Notes under the pieces: model-generated
What the model was told of the DNA's origin: nothing
What the model saw: only the letters and a program-made list of their open reading frames with translations
The model's database searches: none
Shown: positions 36,048-48,993 of the stretch, piece by piece
How the letters are laid out: each line of letters begins with the position of its first letter
How positions within the stretch are numbered: the first letter of the stretch is position 1
Program-made: the position numbers and the translations under genes
Source: Piliocolobus tephrosceles
Taxonomy: Eukaryota > Chordata > Mammalia > Primates > Cercopithecidae
Direction: 5' to 3'
Length of the DNA stretch: 64,000 nt
NCBI RefSeq assembly: GCF_002776525.5
Contig: NC_045436.1
Coordinates: 47,390,616-47,454,615 of the forward strand

Positions 36048-36235
36048 CTTAATTACTAAAGTCAGTAGTTTGAATAGAACATTAGGTAATGATTTTTAAA
36101 ATAACCACAAACAAAATGTTACAAGTGTTAAAGAAACTAAAATACTTAAGAACTATCTGACAATCAACATAATGTTTTTCTAATAGCCAAAATGAAAAGG
36201 CTTTTATGATGTAGTAAAATGTTTATATTATTTTA

Positions 36236-36375
36236 GAGTGTAGCAGCCCTGGGCTTGAATTGTAGCACTACCACTTTTTACATGAGCTGAGTCTGCCATT
36301 TAATCTTTCCAAGCAATTTCATTCTCATTCCTGATTGAGTTAGGGTGTGTAAAACACATAGAATGATAAAATAAT
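36236..36375 (+). mobile_element. MIR SINE fragment, weak
   Basis: GCCCTGGGCTTGAATTGTAG and a downstream ATTTAATCTTTCCAAGCAA match the MIR layout at high divergence. Confidence 0.5.
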
Positions 36376-36959
36376 ACTAGCTTTATTATACATGTGGCAT
36401 TTTGCATCACTGGAACAAAATGGATCTGTTTTATCAGAACTGATGAAATTGGAGAAAATTGATCAAGTAAGAACCTATTAAAAATCAGCGAAGTCTTGAA
36501 CTAAGGAAATAGCCAGGTTTAGATTAAAGATGACTTAAAGATGCATTTTGGAGAAACCATCACATGCAAATACTTACTGACTGAGGGAATAAGCCAAGGA
36601 GGGAAAAGGATAATTTGCTTTACAGCCGCGGGTAGATGACAGTGTCATCAAACCAGATAGATTTGTTTGGGACCACATACATATGAATTCATATTTAATT
36701 ATGTATTCAAATGTTTGTTGATTAACCTTAAAATATCTCCACCAAACAAAGAGAAATTATGATCAAAGTGGCCTTTTACTTCATATTTCTTTCTTGAAAA
36801 TGAAAGAACCATGTACTATACTGTTTTCAAAGGTACCATCTGAAAAATAGAGTAAAATAGGATGAGGACAATATGTTTAGTTTCTGATTCTCTGATTTGA
36901 AGATTTGAAAGAAACAATCTGGCAACTAAAAGAAAGAAATTTAGAAAAGCAAACAAAAG

Positions 36960-36961
<2 letters not shown>

Positions 36962-37001
<40 letters not shown>
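36962..37001. repeat. (GT)n microsatellite, about 20 units
   Basis: Uninterrupted GT run followed by TATGCATGCATGCAT. Confidence 0.97.
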
Positions 37002-37004
<3 letters not shown>

Positions 37005-37040
37005 CATGCATGCATTTTCTAACTTCTTTGGTTTGGGATA

Positions 37041-37462
37041 TGTATTAGTTTTCTAGAGCTGTTGTAAAAAAGCACCAAAAACTGGGTTGCTAAAATAGCC
37101 AAACTTATTTTTTCACAATTCTGGGGGCTGGATGTCTGAAATCAAAATGTCATCAGGGCCATGCTTCCCCTTAAACCTATGGAATATTCCTTCCTTTTCC
37201 CTTCCTAGTATGTGCTGGTTTGCTGGTAATCCTTTGCCTGCTGATGTTATATGCCCGTCCTCTATCTTGCTCACAGTGTTCTCCTGCCCTCTCTATATGT
37301 CTGTTTCTGTATCCAAATGTCCCCTTTAAGGACAACAGTTATATAGGATTAGGATCCATCCTTAATGACTTTATTTCAACTGGATTATATCTGTAAAGAC
37401 CTTATTTCCAAATAAAGTCACATTCTGAGGTATCTTTCTTGGGAGGTACAAGCTAACCCACA
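37041..37462 (-). mobile_element. MaLR LTR (MLT1-type), antisense
   Basis: On + it begins TGTATTAGTTTTCTAGAGCT and contains CACAATTCTGGGGGCTGGA, TTATATCTGTAAAGACCTTA and TTTCCAAATAAAGTCACATT, all antisense MLT1 landmarks. Solo, non-coding. Confidence 0.88.
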
Positions 37463-37861
37463 GGAGGATTTTGAAAGGAATTTCTTACTTGTAATGACAA
37501 ATATCAAGCAATACAGAAAAAAAAAAAATAATGTTACAGATCTAGGGTACAACCCAGAAACTAGAAGATTTTTGACAAAGCAGCAGAAAGACTGGTTCTG
37601 GTGTTTGAAGAGCTAAAGAGAAAATATGGGAAAAGGCTAGATATCCTAAGAGCCACATTAATGGGAACAGTACAGAATTGTATTGCATGTATAACAGCAT
37701 GCTAAATTATCAAGCTTATGTTTTAAAAATATTTATATAATATTAAAAGTTATTAGTTGAAACTGGAGTTCAGATTAAGTAGCCTCTATATAGACTAGGT
37801 CACCAACTACATGTTATAATACAGGTTGAAAACTCCATTGAAATTTTGGGTCCTTACCACT

Positions 37862-37945
37862 TACTACTTTGACTGTAACTTATCTGACCTCTTTGAGTGT
37901 CATTTTATTATTTGCAAAATGAAAAGCTTAAAAGTTTTCATAGAT
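37862..37945 (+). mobile_element. MIR core fragment, weak
   Basis: GTAACTTATCTGACCTCTTT then GTGTCATTTTATTATTTGC resembles the MIR core ('ttaacctctctgagcctcagtttcctcatctg'). Confidence 0.45.
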
Positions 37946-39530
37946 GGTAGTCAATCAAATATTCTACTTTCTTTTATAACATGTATTTAACAGATTTTGG
38001 ATTGCAGTTGAATTTATTTAAGATTTGTGGCTACTGATTTGAATGTTTAGCTGAATTATTATTGCAAGGTAATAATGCAAGTAAGATGGGCTAAGCCTTG
38101 GCATTTTACTGGCAAGCTATTTGGATGTGGTCTAAATTTTTTTTTCATTTTTACCATTAGTGAATTGTGTCTTCACATTTGATTAATAAGCCTGCTATAT
38201 TTGGAGAGGAAGCTTTGCAAACAATAGCTGGCAGAGTCACTAAATACAAGGCTAATATGTAGCTGTTGAAATAAGTAACTGAGCAGAACTAATGTTGTCA
38301 TGTCTCATACTGACAAATGGAATAACCTGCAGTTAACTTAGAGTGCCCTGAACTCATTAAGTTTTTCATCCTTATTCATCACTTAAACTAAATGCAACAA
38401 GTAGAATACTCACCACAATAGATCTTAGCCAGCAGTGACAAGAATGAAACGTAAACCCCAAAATTGAAAACAAAAGATTTTATACTAATATACTTTAATA
38501 AATTTTATTTTCATGGCACATCAATTGTGAATATTATGGAATATAAATTCCTGTAATGTAATATCCTGTTTTATTTTATATGTTATAGATATACAATAGA
38601 AAAGTATAATATTTGCTATACAATGTAATGAATTCGAACTAAAGCAGCTACTTTGTTTCACAGCAGACATAGTTTATGGATCCGTTGTAATCTATAGTAC
38701 TGAAAGCCTTCTATATGTAACTCTGCATTATTAATATATTAGCTAACTCTAAGCATGAGTATTTTGTAAATATTAGCTATATAGCTGTGATTTTACTTTG
38801 TGAGCCTGGTACCCTTAGATATAGCTGCTTAAGTGATCGCAGTGCCTGACACAGCATGTGCAAAAAAATAAAAAGAGAGTCTGGTGTGATCACTTCACCC
38901 AAGCTAAATCAATGGAGTTTCACTCGTGTATTCTCTTTGGGGATTCAGAGACAATCTGTCCTCACGAATTTAACTCTACTTGTGTTCTAGGGAACCAACA
39001 AGGAAGAAAAATCGGACATACGGTAATAAGGCAGACCACAAAAAGAGAGGAAAGGCAGAGATAGTCTCTCATGGCTTTTCAGTTCCTGATTTGAGCCCAC
39101 AGGGAATGAATGGGCTTGCCCTTAGTTTGCATGAGTGAAATACACCTGTCAAGCACAGCCCCACCCACTCTCATTGTTTTTGTTTGTTGTTTTTCAGATA
39201 TCTCAAATGGGATTCTATAAATTGGTATGAAAAGAAGCTTAACTAAAATATGTTTAAAAATGATTTTATATCATAAAACTGCAGTTGAAATCAGGTCGAA
39301 CAGTAGCCAATATTTACTGTGTTAACTGTGGAGGAGTCAGCTAACCTCTTTGGCCTTTCATTTTATAATCTCTGAATAGAAAGAAGGAGCAAAAGAGAGG
39401 AGCTTCTAGAGCTCTCTGATTTCTGTATCTCAAGAATTTGAGAGTATCACCTCATCAGTGAAGCATAATTAAGTTAGATATATTTAATAACGATGTCAAA
39501 TTGCTTGGACTATTTGGAAACAGATTTCCC

Positions 39531-39557
39531 CTTTAGGGATTGCAAAAATCCCTAAAG
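39531..39557. repeat. 10-bp perfect inverted repeat
   Basis: CTTTAGGGAT (39531-39540) and ATCCCTAAAG (39548-39557) enclose a 7-nt loop. A small hairpin with no known role. Confidence 0.85.
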
Positions 39558-40187
39558 ATTTGCAATTCCTGTCAAAGGCATATTACATGCCATTTGGAAA
39601 TCAGGGATTATATTTAAGTTGTTCCTTGATATGAGGTCAGCGTGTCTTCATTTTTGACATTAGCACTATTTTATAGTTGTAGAAATTTTAGAAAGATCTT
39701 CTGGAAAAAATAGAGTTATTATCTCATTTCTATTATTAAATGGCTTTTAAAAGGTTACAAGGCAGCCCTATTATTAAATCTCAAACCAATCCGGTGTCTT
39801 TAGCTTTACGAGACTCAACAACTTAAATTCTACTTCTCTATTACTTTTTATCTATTACTTTGGGTACTATGCAGTTTTCACAAAGCCAAAGACAATTTTT
39901 GAGACACTATAAAATGTCCAAAAAGGAAGACACATTTAGAAGAAAAAAAAAAAAAATGTATTTTTTTTTCTTAAATTTTCTATAAAAAATTCCCATTTAG
40001 ATTTTTATAACTGTCTCTTGATACCAAAAATTTGAAGACTTTTATTACACAGCTAAGGGCTATTCAAATCACAAAGATACAAAAGAACAGGATATGGCCA
40101 TGGTAAAAACTGTTCAAAAAATCGTAAAGAGCAGGGTACGCTAAAAAGATTTTTAAAATGACAATACAGATTTTACTAATCAAATTG

Positions 40188-40261
40188 TTACCTTAGAATT
40201 TTAATTTTGTTTTCTTATAGGTATTATTACCTTAGAATTTTAATTTTGTTTTCTTATAGGT
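40188..40261. repeat. 39-bp period tandem duplication
   Basis: TTACCTTAGAATTTTAATTT starts at 40188 and again at 40227. The two copies match without a difference for 35 bases. Likely recent. Confidence 0.93.
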
Positions 40262-41589
40262 TATTTTTTTCTTGTACATTTTTTTCTTTGGAGGAAAACA
40301 ATCAATTGCAGTTAATTCTAAATTTAAAGGAATACAACTGCCACAGCTAAGAATGAACATGGTACTTTAAGTGTATACCATTCTTCATCGACTGAAGAGA
40401 CCAGGAAATAAATCACATGGTATACATAGATCAGTCTACTATTTTGTAGTAGTTCCAAGTGAAATTCAAGGCTGAAGGGGGCAAAGGAGATAAACCTAGC
40501 TATTTCACATTGAGATACTGGTAGCTGGAAATTATCAAGTGACAATTGCGAAATATTAAGAAGACTACCTAAGATAATAAATTTGTAATTTTCATGAGAA
40601 GTATTGATATTTTAACAATTTGAATGACTAGTTTTAAATGTGAGGGGAAATATCTCAATTACAGTTAAGGATTACACAACTGTACATAATGTTATTTCAG
40701 ACCATGTGACAGACCTAACATACGCGTAGCTGGAGAACAAAACTGTTTCTCTTGGCTTAAATTCATGTCAGTTCTGAGAATAACATTCAGCAGCTACTTT
40801 CCAATTATTTCCTTCAAAGTCACTCTTTGGCTATCAAAGTTAGAAGTTTAAAACTTATAACCAGTTTTTTGAAGACCTGAAGTATACAAATGCTATTTAA
40901 AGCCAAACTCTTTGGACTTCTGTAAAATATGCACACAAAGATTCAAGCTTTTTGAGGAGTGGTTCTGATCAAGATAGGTAGAATCAGAATGCAATAGAGG
41001 AAATACAAAGAGAGGGAGGCTTCGTTTGCTTTATAAGTATCTAGACATAAACCATATCTAGAGTCTTTGTGGAGAAGATAGCAATGGAATATCATAGGTT
41101 GAAAATGCCGTTCTAGAAGTTAGATAAGGTGCTACACTTCTGCTAGCTGTGAGAGTTTGTCAATTTGAAATTTGTTCTATGAAGTTCAAAACTGAAGAAT
41201 GTTTGGGGACTTTTCCCCTATTTTTGCTCTCTAGTACTTTCACATTTGAGAACACATAAGTCTGCTTATTTTTTTCCGAATCCTGATTGTTTTGTTGCTT
41301 ATCAATATGACTGTCTTAGAATTTATTATCCCCAAACTGCTTTATTTTTAACTGACTTTCATTATGTTAAGTGATAATAAATGATCAATAAAATTATAAA
41401 AGTGATAATAAAAGGAATGAGAAATAAAGAATAGGGGCAGATAAGGAAATAAATATGGAAATATGTATACACAATTAGTATAGTACATATGTTTTCTAGT
41501 CCTAGCTACTGAAAGGGGAAACAGTGACACCATAGTAGCAGTGAGCATAACTAGTCCTCAGTGCTTGATTTCTAAACACTATTCCCTAA

Positions 41590-42500
41590 TAAAAAGGATC
41601 AAGGTTTATTGGAAAGCTGGTTGATTGCAGGGCTGAGTCAGGGAAAATACAAGATGATTCTGGAGCATCTTGTGGCTCTGGAAAGTAGTGACATGCTAAA
41701 AAAAAATGTTCTTAATAGAATAGTTATATATAAAGGGCACAATAACCAACCTTAAGGAGATCCCAAAACACAAAGCTGGCACAACTTGAACAGCAAAAAT
41801 ATATTACTGAGTCATTAACCAAATAAAAAATTCCCATGGGCCTATATTAATATTAATACACAACAGAATAAGTAAATGAATGGAGGAAAAGAGTCAATCA
41901 TGCCTTTCAGAAGAATTCCGATTAATAAAGTGAGAGGAATGAAACAAAAAATTACTATTCAGATATATCAGTAACAATATAAGATCCATCAATGAATGTA
42001 AAATTAATGAGTGAAAGTTTAAGCAGAAAAAGGATATTTGCATAGTCTCCAAGTATGTCCCCCCAGATTTTTACTAACTTTCCAGGGGAGAATTAACTGT
42101 CAGTAGTGGCAGGCACCCCAATGCATCAAGGTTAGCCTCAAAGTAGTACAGAAACATACACTGATATGATGCTCTGAGAAGGGCACGTCACTTCTGTAGC
42201 ATTCTGCTCCATATTGCAGAACCTCAGTCTAATGACAAGCTGTAAGAGAAACCCAGGCTGAGGAACATACTACAAAGTAACTGATCAGTACTCTTCAAAC
42301 ATGTCAAGATTATGAGAGACAATGAAAGACTGAGGAACTCTTATAGTTTGGAGGAGCTTGAGAAGACCTGACAGCTGAATGAAAGACAGGATCCTAGAAG
42401 AGAAAAAATGTGTGAGTGGAAAAACCAACCTGAATACATCTCCTTAAAGGAATTCTAGATTCCTTCCTGTTTTAGACAGCATAATAAAAGTTAATTGAAA
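41590..42500 (+). mobile_element. Probable ancient L1 (L1ME-like) 3' region
   Basis: The stretch at about 42270-42370 includes AGTAACTGATCAGTACTCTT, CAAACATGTCAAGATTATGA and GAAAGACTGAGGAACTC, and 42440-42500 is rich in 'aaaccaacctgaata'. I associate this word order with old L1 3' ends. Boundaries and subfamily are uncertain. Confidence 0.45.
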
Positions 42501-42569
42501 TTCCATGGAAATATTGATAGCAATTTAATTATAAGCTCTTTGATCGTTTGTAGACTATAATCCAGAAAA

Positions 42570-42646
42570 TATATATACATATATACACACATATTCCTGA
42601 GATGTGTGTGTATATGTACATCTGTGTGTGTGTGTGTGCATGTGTA
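42570..42646. repeat. TA/CA/TG compound microsatellite
   Basis: AT, AC and then GT units, interrupted by CCTGAGATG. The AC-containing left half and the GT-containing right half can pair. Confidence 0.85.
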
Positions 42647-44220
42647 GCCAGATTCTAATGTTTTTATTGACAGTGTATATAAATATTTTATTCATCAGTT
42701 AAGAATATTAATTCCCTGTATGATCTAACGACAAACAAGACAAACCGAATTGAGCATCTAAATATTTATATATTTATTTATTTATCGACATTTTTTAGCA
42801 CCTACAGCTTACAGGGATTTCCATTTGATGAAAAAGACATTAAATGCACAATGCCGTATTTTACATTGTGTGAAGCCTAGAGAAGAAAGTAAATTATCAA
42901 AATTATTTTGTGCAATATGAAAACTAATACTCTGATAAAGATATGAATTTAGGACTATGATAGGAAAGAGGAAGAAGTAAGTATTTCTAGCTGGATACAT
43001 TACACAAAGATCTCTGTGTAGGAACTAACTTAGCAACAAGGCCTAAGTATGAAATTTACAAGTATAAAGAACAGAAAAATGAAAGAGAGATGGGCAGTTT
43101 AGGTAATGGGAAGAGCCTTAGGAGAGTGTGAGAATTGGAACAGGATTAAAGAAAAGGCATTTAATTAATTGTGTCATTTACTTTCCATATTCTGACATCT
43201 TAACAGAATATGTAGAATATCTCTCCATGAATTATCTTGAGTTAGGAATATGAATCATAAATATGATAAAAGCCAGATACACTGTTTTCCCTCAGAATAT
43301 TTACACTTATTTATCTTACAGCCATTTGATGTTTGCCTATATTATGAATTTATAAAATAAAAAAGTGAGAAAGATACTAAAATAAATAGATGAGAAATTG
43401 GAAAGGAGTTCACAAACTGTAAGTAATTCAAGGGATTATAAATAAGACATTGACCCTCTGAAGCGAAGGAATCCTGCAGGGAACACAGGGAAGGAAGCCA
43501 AAGATGAGAACAAGGAAATGAACAGAGTGATAAGAAAAGGGAATTGTGGATATGACATAAGATTGTGGAAGGATTTTTTTTTTAAGTAAAAATAGGGGGA
43601 AAAAAGCATGGGAGAAAGCTGGAAAAGAAAAGCTTAAGAAAAAAGAAGTATTTTAAAAATGAAAAAAAGAACAAATGAAAACTATAGCAAAAATAGAAAC
43701 GATATCTGGATGAGAAAGGTAATTAAGATGAAAATTAATTTTGCTTATAATTTAAGTGTATACCTAGTTGCTGCTGTAGTAAATCATGCTGAAACCTCTG
43801 TATGTTTGATAAATAAGAATTACATCAATTCTAATACAGAAATTTTTGATCCTTAATTTTAAATATTCACGGGAAATTAGGGTCACTCTTGAAAATAATG
43901 TGTGTTCCATGGGTGTTTGTTTAGTGAATGAATAAAGATTAGGATAATATAAGTCGGGTCAGTTTAATCATTTTTTTATTTTTATAAATTACAAACTTTT
44001 GTTTGCCCTCTGAGACCACAATTAACAATAAATGTTTAATCTTCTTTTTGATGTGATCACAAAAACATCTCTATTTTAGAAACAAACATCTAGAATGTTA
44101 ACACAAATCACATTCATCGAGCATCCAGTATATGCTCACTGTTGCTGCAGCTAATGGAAGAATCTAAGAGTGACTAAGACATTGAAGGTTGTTTATAGTA
44201 TAAGTTTTTTTGTTTAGTGA

Positions 44221-44430
44221 ATCAGACTTTGGAAAATATATCAGATCCAAAACTTACTAGCATTAAGACTAGACACATTATTTAATCTCATGGAGAATCT
44301 GTTTTATTATCTATAAAGTTGAGGAAACTATATTTATCTTATAGTATTATTCTGAAAATTAAATGAGATCCTGAAAATAGAGTACCTACTAAAGTAAGGG
44401 TTCAGGTATGCACTGAGTAAATGCCAACTG
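44221..44430 (+). mobile_element. MIR SINE
   Basis: CAGATCCAAAACTTACTAGC, AGACACATTATTTAATCTCA and TATTCTGAAAATTAAATGAG match the MIR core and 3' part. A short antisense L2-like 3' piece (CATTCATTTAGGAACTTTTA) follows at about 44440-44480. Confidence 0.7.
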
Positions 44431-44963
44431 TTGTCATAATTATTCATTCATTTAGGAACTTTTATTGTGCTCTTACTATATTGTCACCATCATTATTATT
44501 AACATTGTTATTATTTATTAAATACAATTCTTATCCACAAATAACATATATCCAGTGAAGAATATGAATCTTAAGGCAATTGTAACAATTTTATGACCAT
44601 ATTCATTATTTTATTTGAATACAGAAACTATCATAAGGAATTACATCTTCAAGGTAAAGACAAAGCAATGTGGAAGTATAGATAAAAATTATTATTCTGA
44701 CTGGAATATTCAGAAAGACTTCAAAGAGAAGGTGATAATTGAGTTTGATTGCAAAAGAGCAGTGGAATTTCAGTAGCAAAGAAATGGAAGGGAGGTTGGG
44801 ATGGAAAAATATCCAAGTCAGAGAACACAAAGACGAAGATGTAAAGACTTCAAGAAATGTGGAACTGCTGTTGTAACTGGACAACAGACAATCATGCTAT
44901 AAATGAGGAGTACCTCCCGTGTCCCAAGCATTGAGGATATACTCTTGAAAATGACTACAATAA

Positions 44964-45050
44964 TTTTCTCCTTCCTTCCTTCCTTCCTTCCTTCCTTCCT
45001 TCCTTCCTTCCTTCTTTCCTTTTTCCTTTTTCCTTTTTCCTTTCCTTTCC
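44964..45050. repeat. Homopyrimidine tract (TTCC)n, 87 nt
   Basis: Not one purine on the + strand for 87 bases. About 13 TTCC-type units pass into longer T-rich units. It derives from the Alu tail. Confidence 0.95.
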
Positions 45051-45305
45051 GATGGAGTTTCACTCTTATTGCCCAGGCTGCAGTGCAATGGCGTGATCTT
45101 GGCTCACTGCAACCTGTGTCTCCCAGGTTCATGTGATTCTCCTGCCTCAGCCTCCCCAGTAGCTGGGATTATAGCTGGCTGCCACCACTCCTGGCTAAAT
45201 ATTTGGATTTTTAGCAGAGACAGGGTTTCACCATGTTGGCCAGCCTGGTCTCAAACTCCTGGCCTCAATTGATCTGCCCTCCTCGGCCTCCCAAAGTGCT
45301 GGGAT
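44969..45305 (-). mobile_element. Alu SINE with long (TTCC)n tail, antisense, 5'-truncated
   Basis: The tail has turned into (CTTC)n and (TTTTTCC)n. Then GATGGAGTTTCACTCTTATT opens the right arm. It ends at GGGAT, about 30 bases short of the Alu start. TACAATAATTTTC flanks it perfectly (44956-44968 and 45306-45318). Confidence 0.93.
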
Positions 45306-45419
45306 TACAATAATTTTCACTTTCACGGTGCTTATAATCCACTGGATGATGTGACCAAGGAAGAATTGGACCCAGGTCATAGATGACCTAAATATGACCT
45401 TGAGATGTTTTAATGTTCT

Positions 45420-45960
45420 ACTATGAACATTTATAAGGAGGAATGAAGTATTGAAGGCTGTGTGTCAGAGTAACTGACTGGCCACTCATATAAAAGTGAA
45501 CTACTGCATTGTGGATGCAGAGAGGCTAATGTTAAGAGACAGTAGTCATCCTGACAAGAAATGAGGAAGGTAAGCACTAAGATAAAGATAAGTAACATGA
45601 ACAAAAAGAGTTAAGATTTTGTAACAGAGTTGTTAGAACTGGTGAGATATAATGATGAGGGAAGGGGAGGAGTTGAACATGATCTTGAGGACTCTACTCT
45701 TGGAGGCTTAAAGGAATGTGTTGTCTGTATTTGTCACAGGGAACCAGGAAGGAAGAGCCAGTTAGGGTCAAGAGTTGGAACATGTTAAGCTGAATAGGTT
45801 TTGAAACTCAGATTTGCCCATAAAGCTGTGAGGAATTGGATTATTTTGTTTGGAAGAGGTCAGAACTAGTCAAGAGATTTCATAGTCCTTGGTAAAAATA
45901 TGGTGTGAAAACCTTAAAAGGGATGAGTTCATAAAGAGAAAATAGAATTAAAAGAAAACA
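45420..45960 (+). repeat. Ancient interspersed repeat, family not assigned
   Basis: Contains GATCTTGAGGACTCTACTCT, GTCAAGAGTTGGAACATGTT and GAGGAATTGGATTATTTTG in an order like the unassigned repeat at 18880-19085. Old and broken. Confidence 0.35.
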
Positions 45961-46549
45961 TCAGAACTTTACAGAACAGCTTGTTCATAACTTAGGAGTT
46001 ATAATATAGATGGTTCTATAGAAACACAAACTCCTTCATTTAGATTTAACAATAAACAATCAGTTCTTTGTTATGAGAGGAGGAGACCATTCAAACACCA
46101 TGCTTCTTCTTTTCCTGCTATTTCAAAATGTCTTGGTTTCTTCATAGATGTCTAGAATTCTCATGAGCAGGGAGGTGGGTGAATAGAGACTGTTTCTGTT
46201 CCCAGAGAGTCACTTTGGAGGATGCTGAAATTATGAATGTATTGAAGACACAGATTCACCGTAAAGCTGAAACAGCTGAAGTGTCAGGGCCTGCCACTTG
46301 CATAGGCCTCTTATAAGACACTACAAGGAATTATAAACATGCTTATGGACAAATGTTTTTGCAAATTTGGCAAAAGTTAGTTATTTAAACTTTCATTAAT
46401 TCAGAGTTCTGTCTCTATTCAGATTTCGTCTCCCTTTTCCTTCCCTTCTTATTGGGTAGTTCTGGAGAGGCTACTGGCAATGTTTTGGGAGAAGTTGAAG
46501 TAAGAATACATTTAGTTTAGGCTTAGTGGAATATATGTCTACATTGTTT

Positions 46550-47130
46550 ATAAAACAGCTTTATTGAAGTAAAATTGACCTACAAAAACCTGCATATATT
46601 TATACAACTTGATGAATTTGGACATAGGCATACCCCCATGAAGCTGTCACCACAATTAAGATAACAGACAAACCCATCAAGTCTAAAAGGTTTTTTTTTG
46701 TGGACTTTTTCTTTTGGTTATTGTTGTTGTTTTAAGAACACTTAACATGAGATATGCCCTCTTAATACATGTTTAAGTAAACAATACAGTGTTATTAAGT
46801 ATAGGCACTATGTTGTACAGCATGTCTCTGGAACTTATTTTGCATAACTAAAACTTTATGCCTATTGAATAGCAACTTTGCATTCGCCCTCTCCATTTCC
46901 TGACAGTCACTATTATATTCTCTGCTCCTATGAGGTTGACTATTTTGAATACTTCATGTAAGTGGAGTGTTTGTCCTGTAACTGGCTTATTTCAAGTAGC
47001 ATATTGTTCTCCAGGCTCATTCATTTTGTTGCAGATGGCAGAGTTTCCATCTTTCTTAAGGCTGAATAATATTTTTAGTCATTCTGTATATTGTTGGTAT
47101 TGCTGGTCACCCAGTTTTTGGCAGAAATGC
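46550..47130 (-). mobile_element. Ancient L1M 3' end, antisense
   Basis: AGCTTTATTGAAGTAAAATTG and GAAGCTGTCACCACAATTAAG are antisense L1M 3' UTR landmarks. GTTGACTATTTTGAATACTTC and GATGGCAGAGTTTCCATCTT belong to the ORF2 end. The overlapping forward ORF at 46930-47292 is a shadow of this L1. Confidence 0.75.
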
Positions 47131-47319
47131 AGCATATTTTGTTGCATTGTCATGATAATTTGTCTTTTTGCATTTCAATTAACATGGGAACTCATTCCAT
47201 TCAGAAGACTGAGCCCCAGCGTCATTTTTCCTTTCAGACTCAAAAGTTTATTTTTATGGGGAAATAGACAAAAGTTACTATATCACCTTTAATTGGTGCG
47301 ATTGTTTCTTATACAGAAA

Positions 47320-47465
47320 ATAATAATCATAGATAACATTTACTAAATGCTTACCACGTTTAGCTACTTTCAACTACATTTTATAAGTGAGGAAACTGAG
47401 ACATAGAGAAGTTACAAAAGTGGCAGATCTGGAATCCAAAGCCAGCACTCAGGTTCCCATCAGTA
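47320..47465 (-). mobile_element. MIR SINE, antisense
   Basis: ATTTACTAAATGCTTACCAC, then TAAGTGAGGAAACTGAGACA and AAAAGTGGCAGATCTGGAA reproduce the reverse MIR consensus well. Confidence 0.85.
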
Positions 47466-47547
47466 ACTTAAACCACCAGGAAACCCTGACTTTCTGTCAC
47501 TGAGTTCGAAGCCAGAAGTCCCTGAGTATAAAATCCTTGGGGTTTTA

Positions 47548-47647
47548 GACAAAGCAGTTAACTTCTAATGATCCTCAGGCTTCTTATCAGATAAATGGAC
47601 AAAGCAGTTAGCTTGTAATGGTCCTCAGGATTCTTACCAGATAAATG
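47548..47647. repeat. 50-bp tandem duplication, about 90% identical
   Basis: Units 47548-47597 and 47598-47647 both start GACAAAGCAGTTA and end ATAAATG. They differ at 5 of 50 positions. The unit looks like a MIR core (sense). Confidence 0.92.
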
Positions 47648-48993
47648 AAGGTGGACTAGAACATAATGTTGGTAACTTTGAGGTGATCTCATGACCCTTT
47701 AAGAAAGCTGTAATCCCTTTCCATGACATAGAACAGACGTAATTATGTAATTAACAAACATTCTTGGACACCTTGAAACCAGTATCTTAGCCCTAGGTTG
47801 AAATCCCCTGAACTAGAAAATATTTAAATTTCTTACAAATCTAATATTCTGCTGTCTTAAGAAGAGCTGACTTCCAGTTTATTAGTGACTTTTTAAACAG
47901 GACACAGTTAACTATTAAGTGATTTTCATGATATGCCTTATTGATGGGTTGGTTTGTGTTGTATTCTTTCTTGTGATCTTGCATTTTCTGAATGCTGCTG
48001 ACATCTTTCGCTTGAAGACTTTTTTTATTGAAAGAAAATTTTTAGATGCATCTGGATTGAACTACTCTGAAGAAGTTATGGTGTTTACCTGAAGCTAATA
48101 AAATAATTTATGTTTTCCTAGTAAATGAGATCTGAAGAACAACCAAAGTGTCAATAGCAAAATCAATTTGACAAGGATCTACTATGAAATTAGGTTTCTC
48201 AAATAAAATGTAGTTTAACAAGAGACCATTCACTCTGTCTTCCTTCTTATGGGGATACTTTGCATTAGAATGTAAAACTGATGGCATGTTTTGAAGTCAT
48301 AAACTTAGTATGTATCAAACTTCATGGCTTTCAAGATCAAAGGATTAAGTTTCAATTTAAAAGTATGGATTTTTTGGTTATGAAAACAAAGTGTCTTACT
48401 AGAAAGCAGAACAAGAAACATTTTATGAATTCTTTCTATGTTCACCTAAGGAAATTGCAAAAGCATCCGTTTGAAGTTGTGTAAGATTTAGTATACACAA
48501 TCAGGAAAGTACTCTGTATAGATTTTTAAAAATATACTAGCACTATTCTGCCCTTGAGTCAAAATGCCTAATATTTTGTTTTTTTTTCTATGTAAAATTT
48601 GGTTGAAAGATTGTTCATTATTGTTGAATTTCAACATGATTGCAAATTAAATGATGCAAAACTCAATAAAGTAAAATACACAAAAGAGCAATTAACATGT
48701 TATCTCAGTAAGTATGTAGAATAATGAGAGAACACACTGTTCTACACTGTAGCATAGAATTAAGATGTAGTCATAAATCAGGAAAATATTATATCTTGTT
48801 TAGGTGCACAGGTGGCTTTTAGAAAGATTGATTAGCTCCTCTTTTCCCCTTGAGATGTGAGTTCATAGTTATTCCTGCAAAATTAAACAGAGTAATTCCT
48901 CTTACTTCCTACAGTAGGTATGCTTCAATGCAAACAGCGTGGTGGAGATAAATGTTTACAAAATGTTCATCTCCTTGTCTGTTTCTATTCCAG

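Larger units (their letters stand above)
44910..45345 (-). mobile_element. LINE-2 3' fragment interrupted by an Alu
   Basis: CCCAAGCATTGAGGATATACT before the Alu and CACGGTGCTTATAATCCACT after it join as one antisense L2 3' end. The Alu with its target-site duplication sits between. Confidence 0.55.
32691..48993 (+). other. INPP4B: INPP4B intron, 16.3 kb
   Basis: Runs from donor GTATCA to acceptor TTTCTATTCCAG. The split aspartate codon joins across it. Repeats are listed separately. I recognise nothing in 32700-33685, 36380-36955, 37470-37860, 37950-40180, 40270-41590, 42790-44215 and 47670-48993 apart from short tandem or inverted repeats. The segment 38820-39170 may be an old LTR or L1 end, but I could not name it. 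The A/G-rich run at about 43570-43680 is low-complexity sequence. Confidence 0.85.

Noticed and set aside
46930..47292. 120-residue forward ORF
   Set aside because: It is the opposite strand of an ancient antisense L1M fragment.
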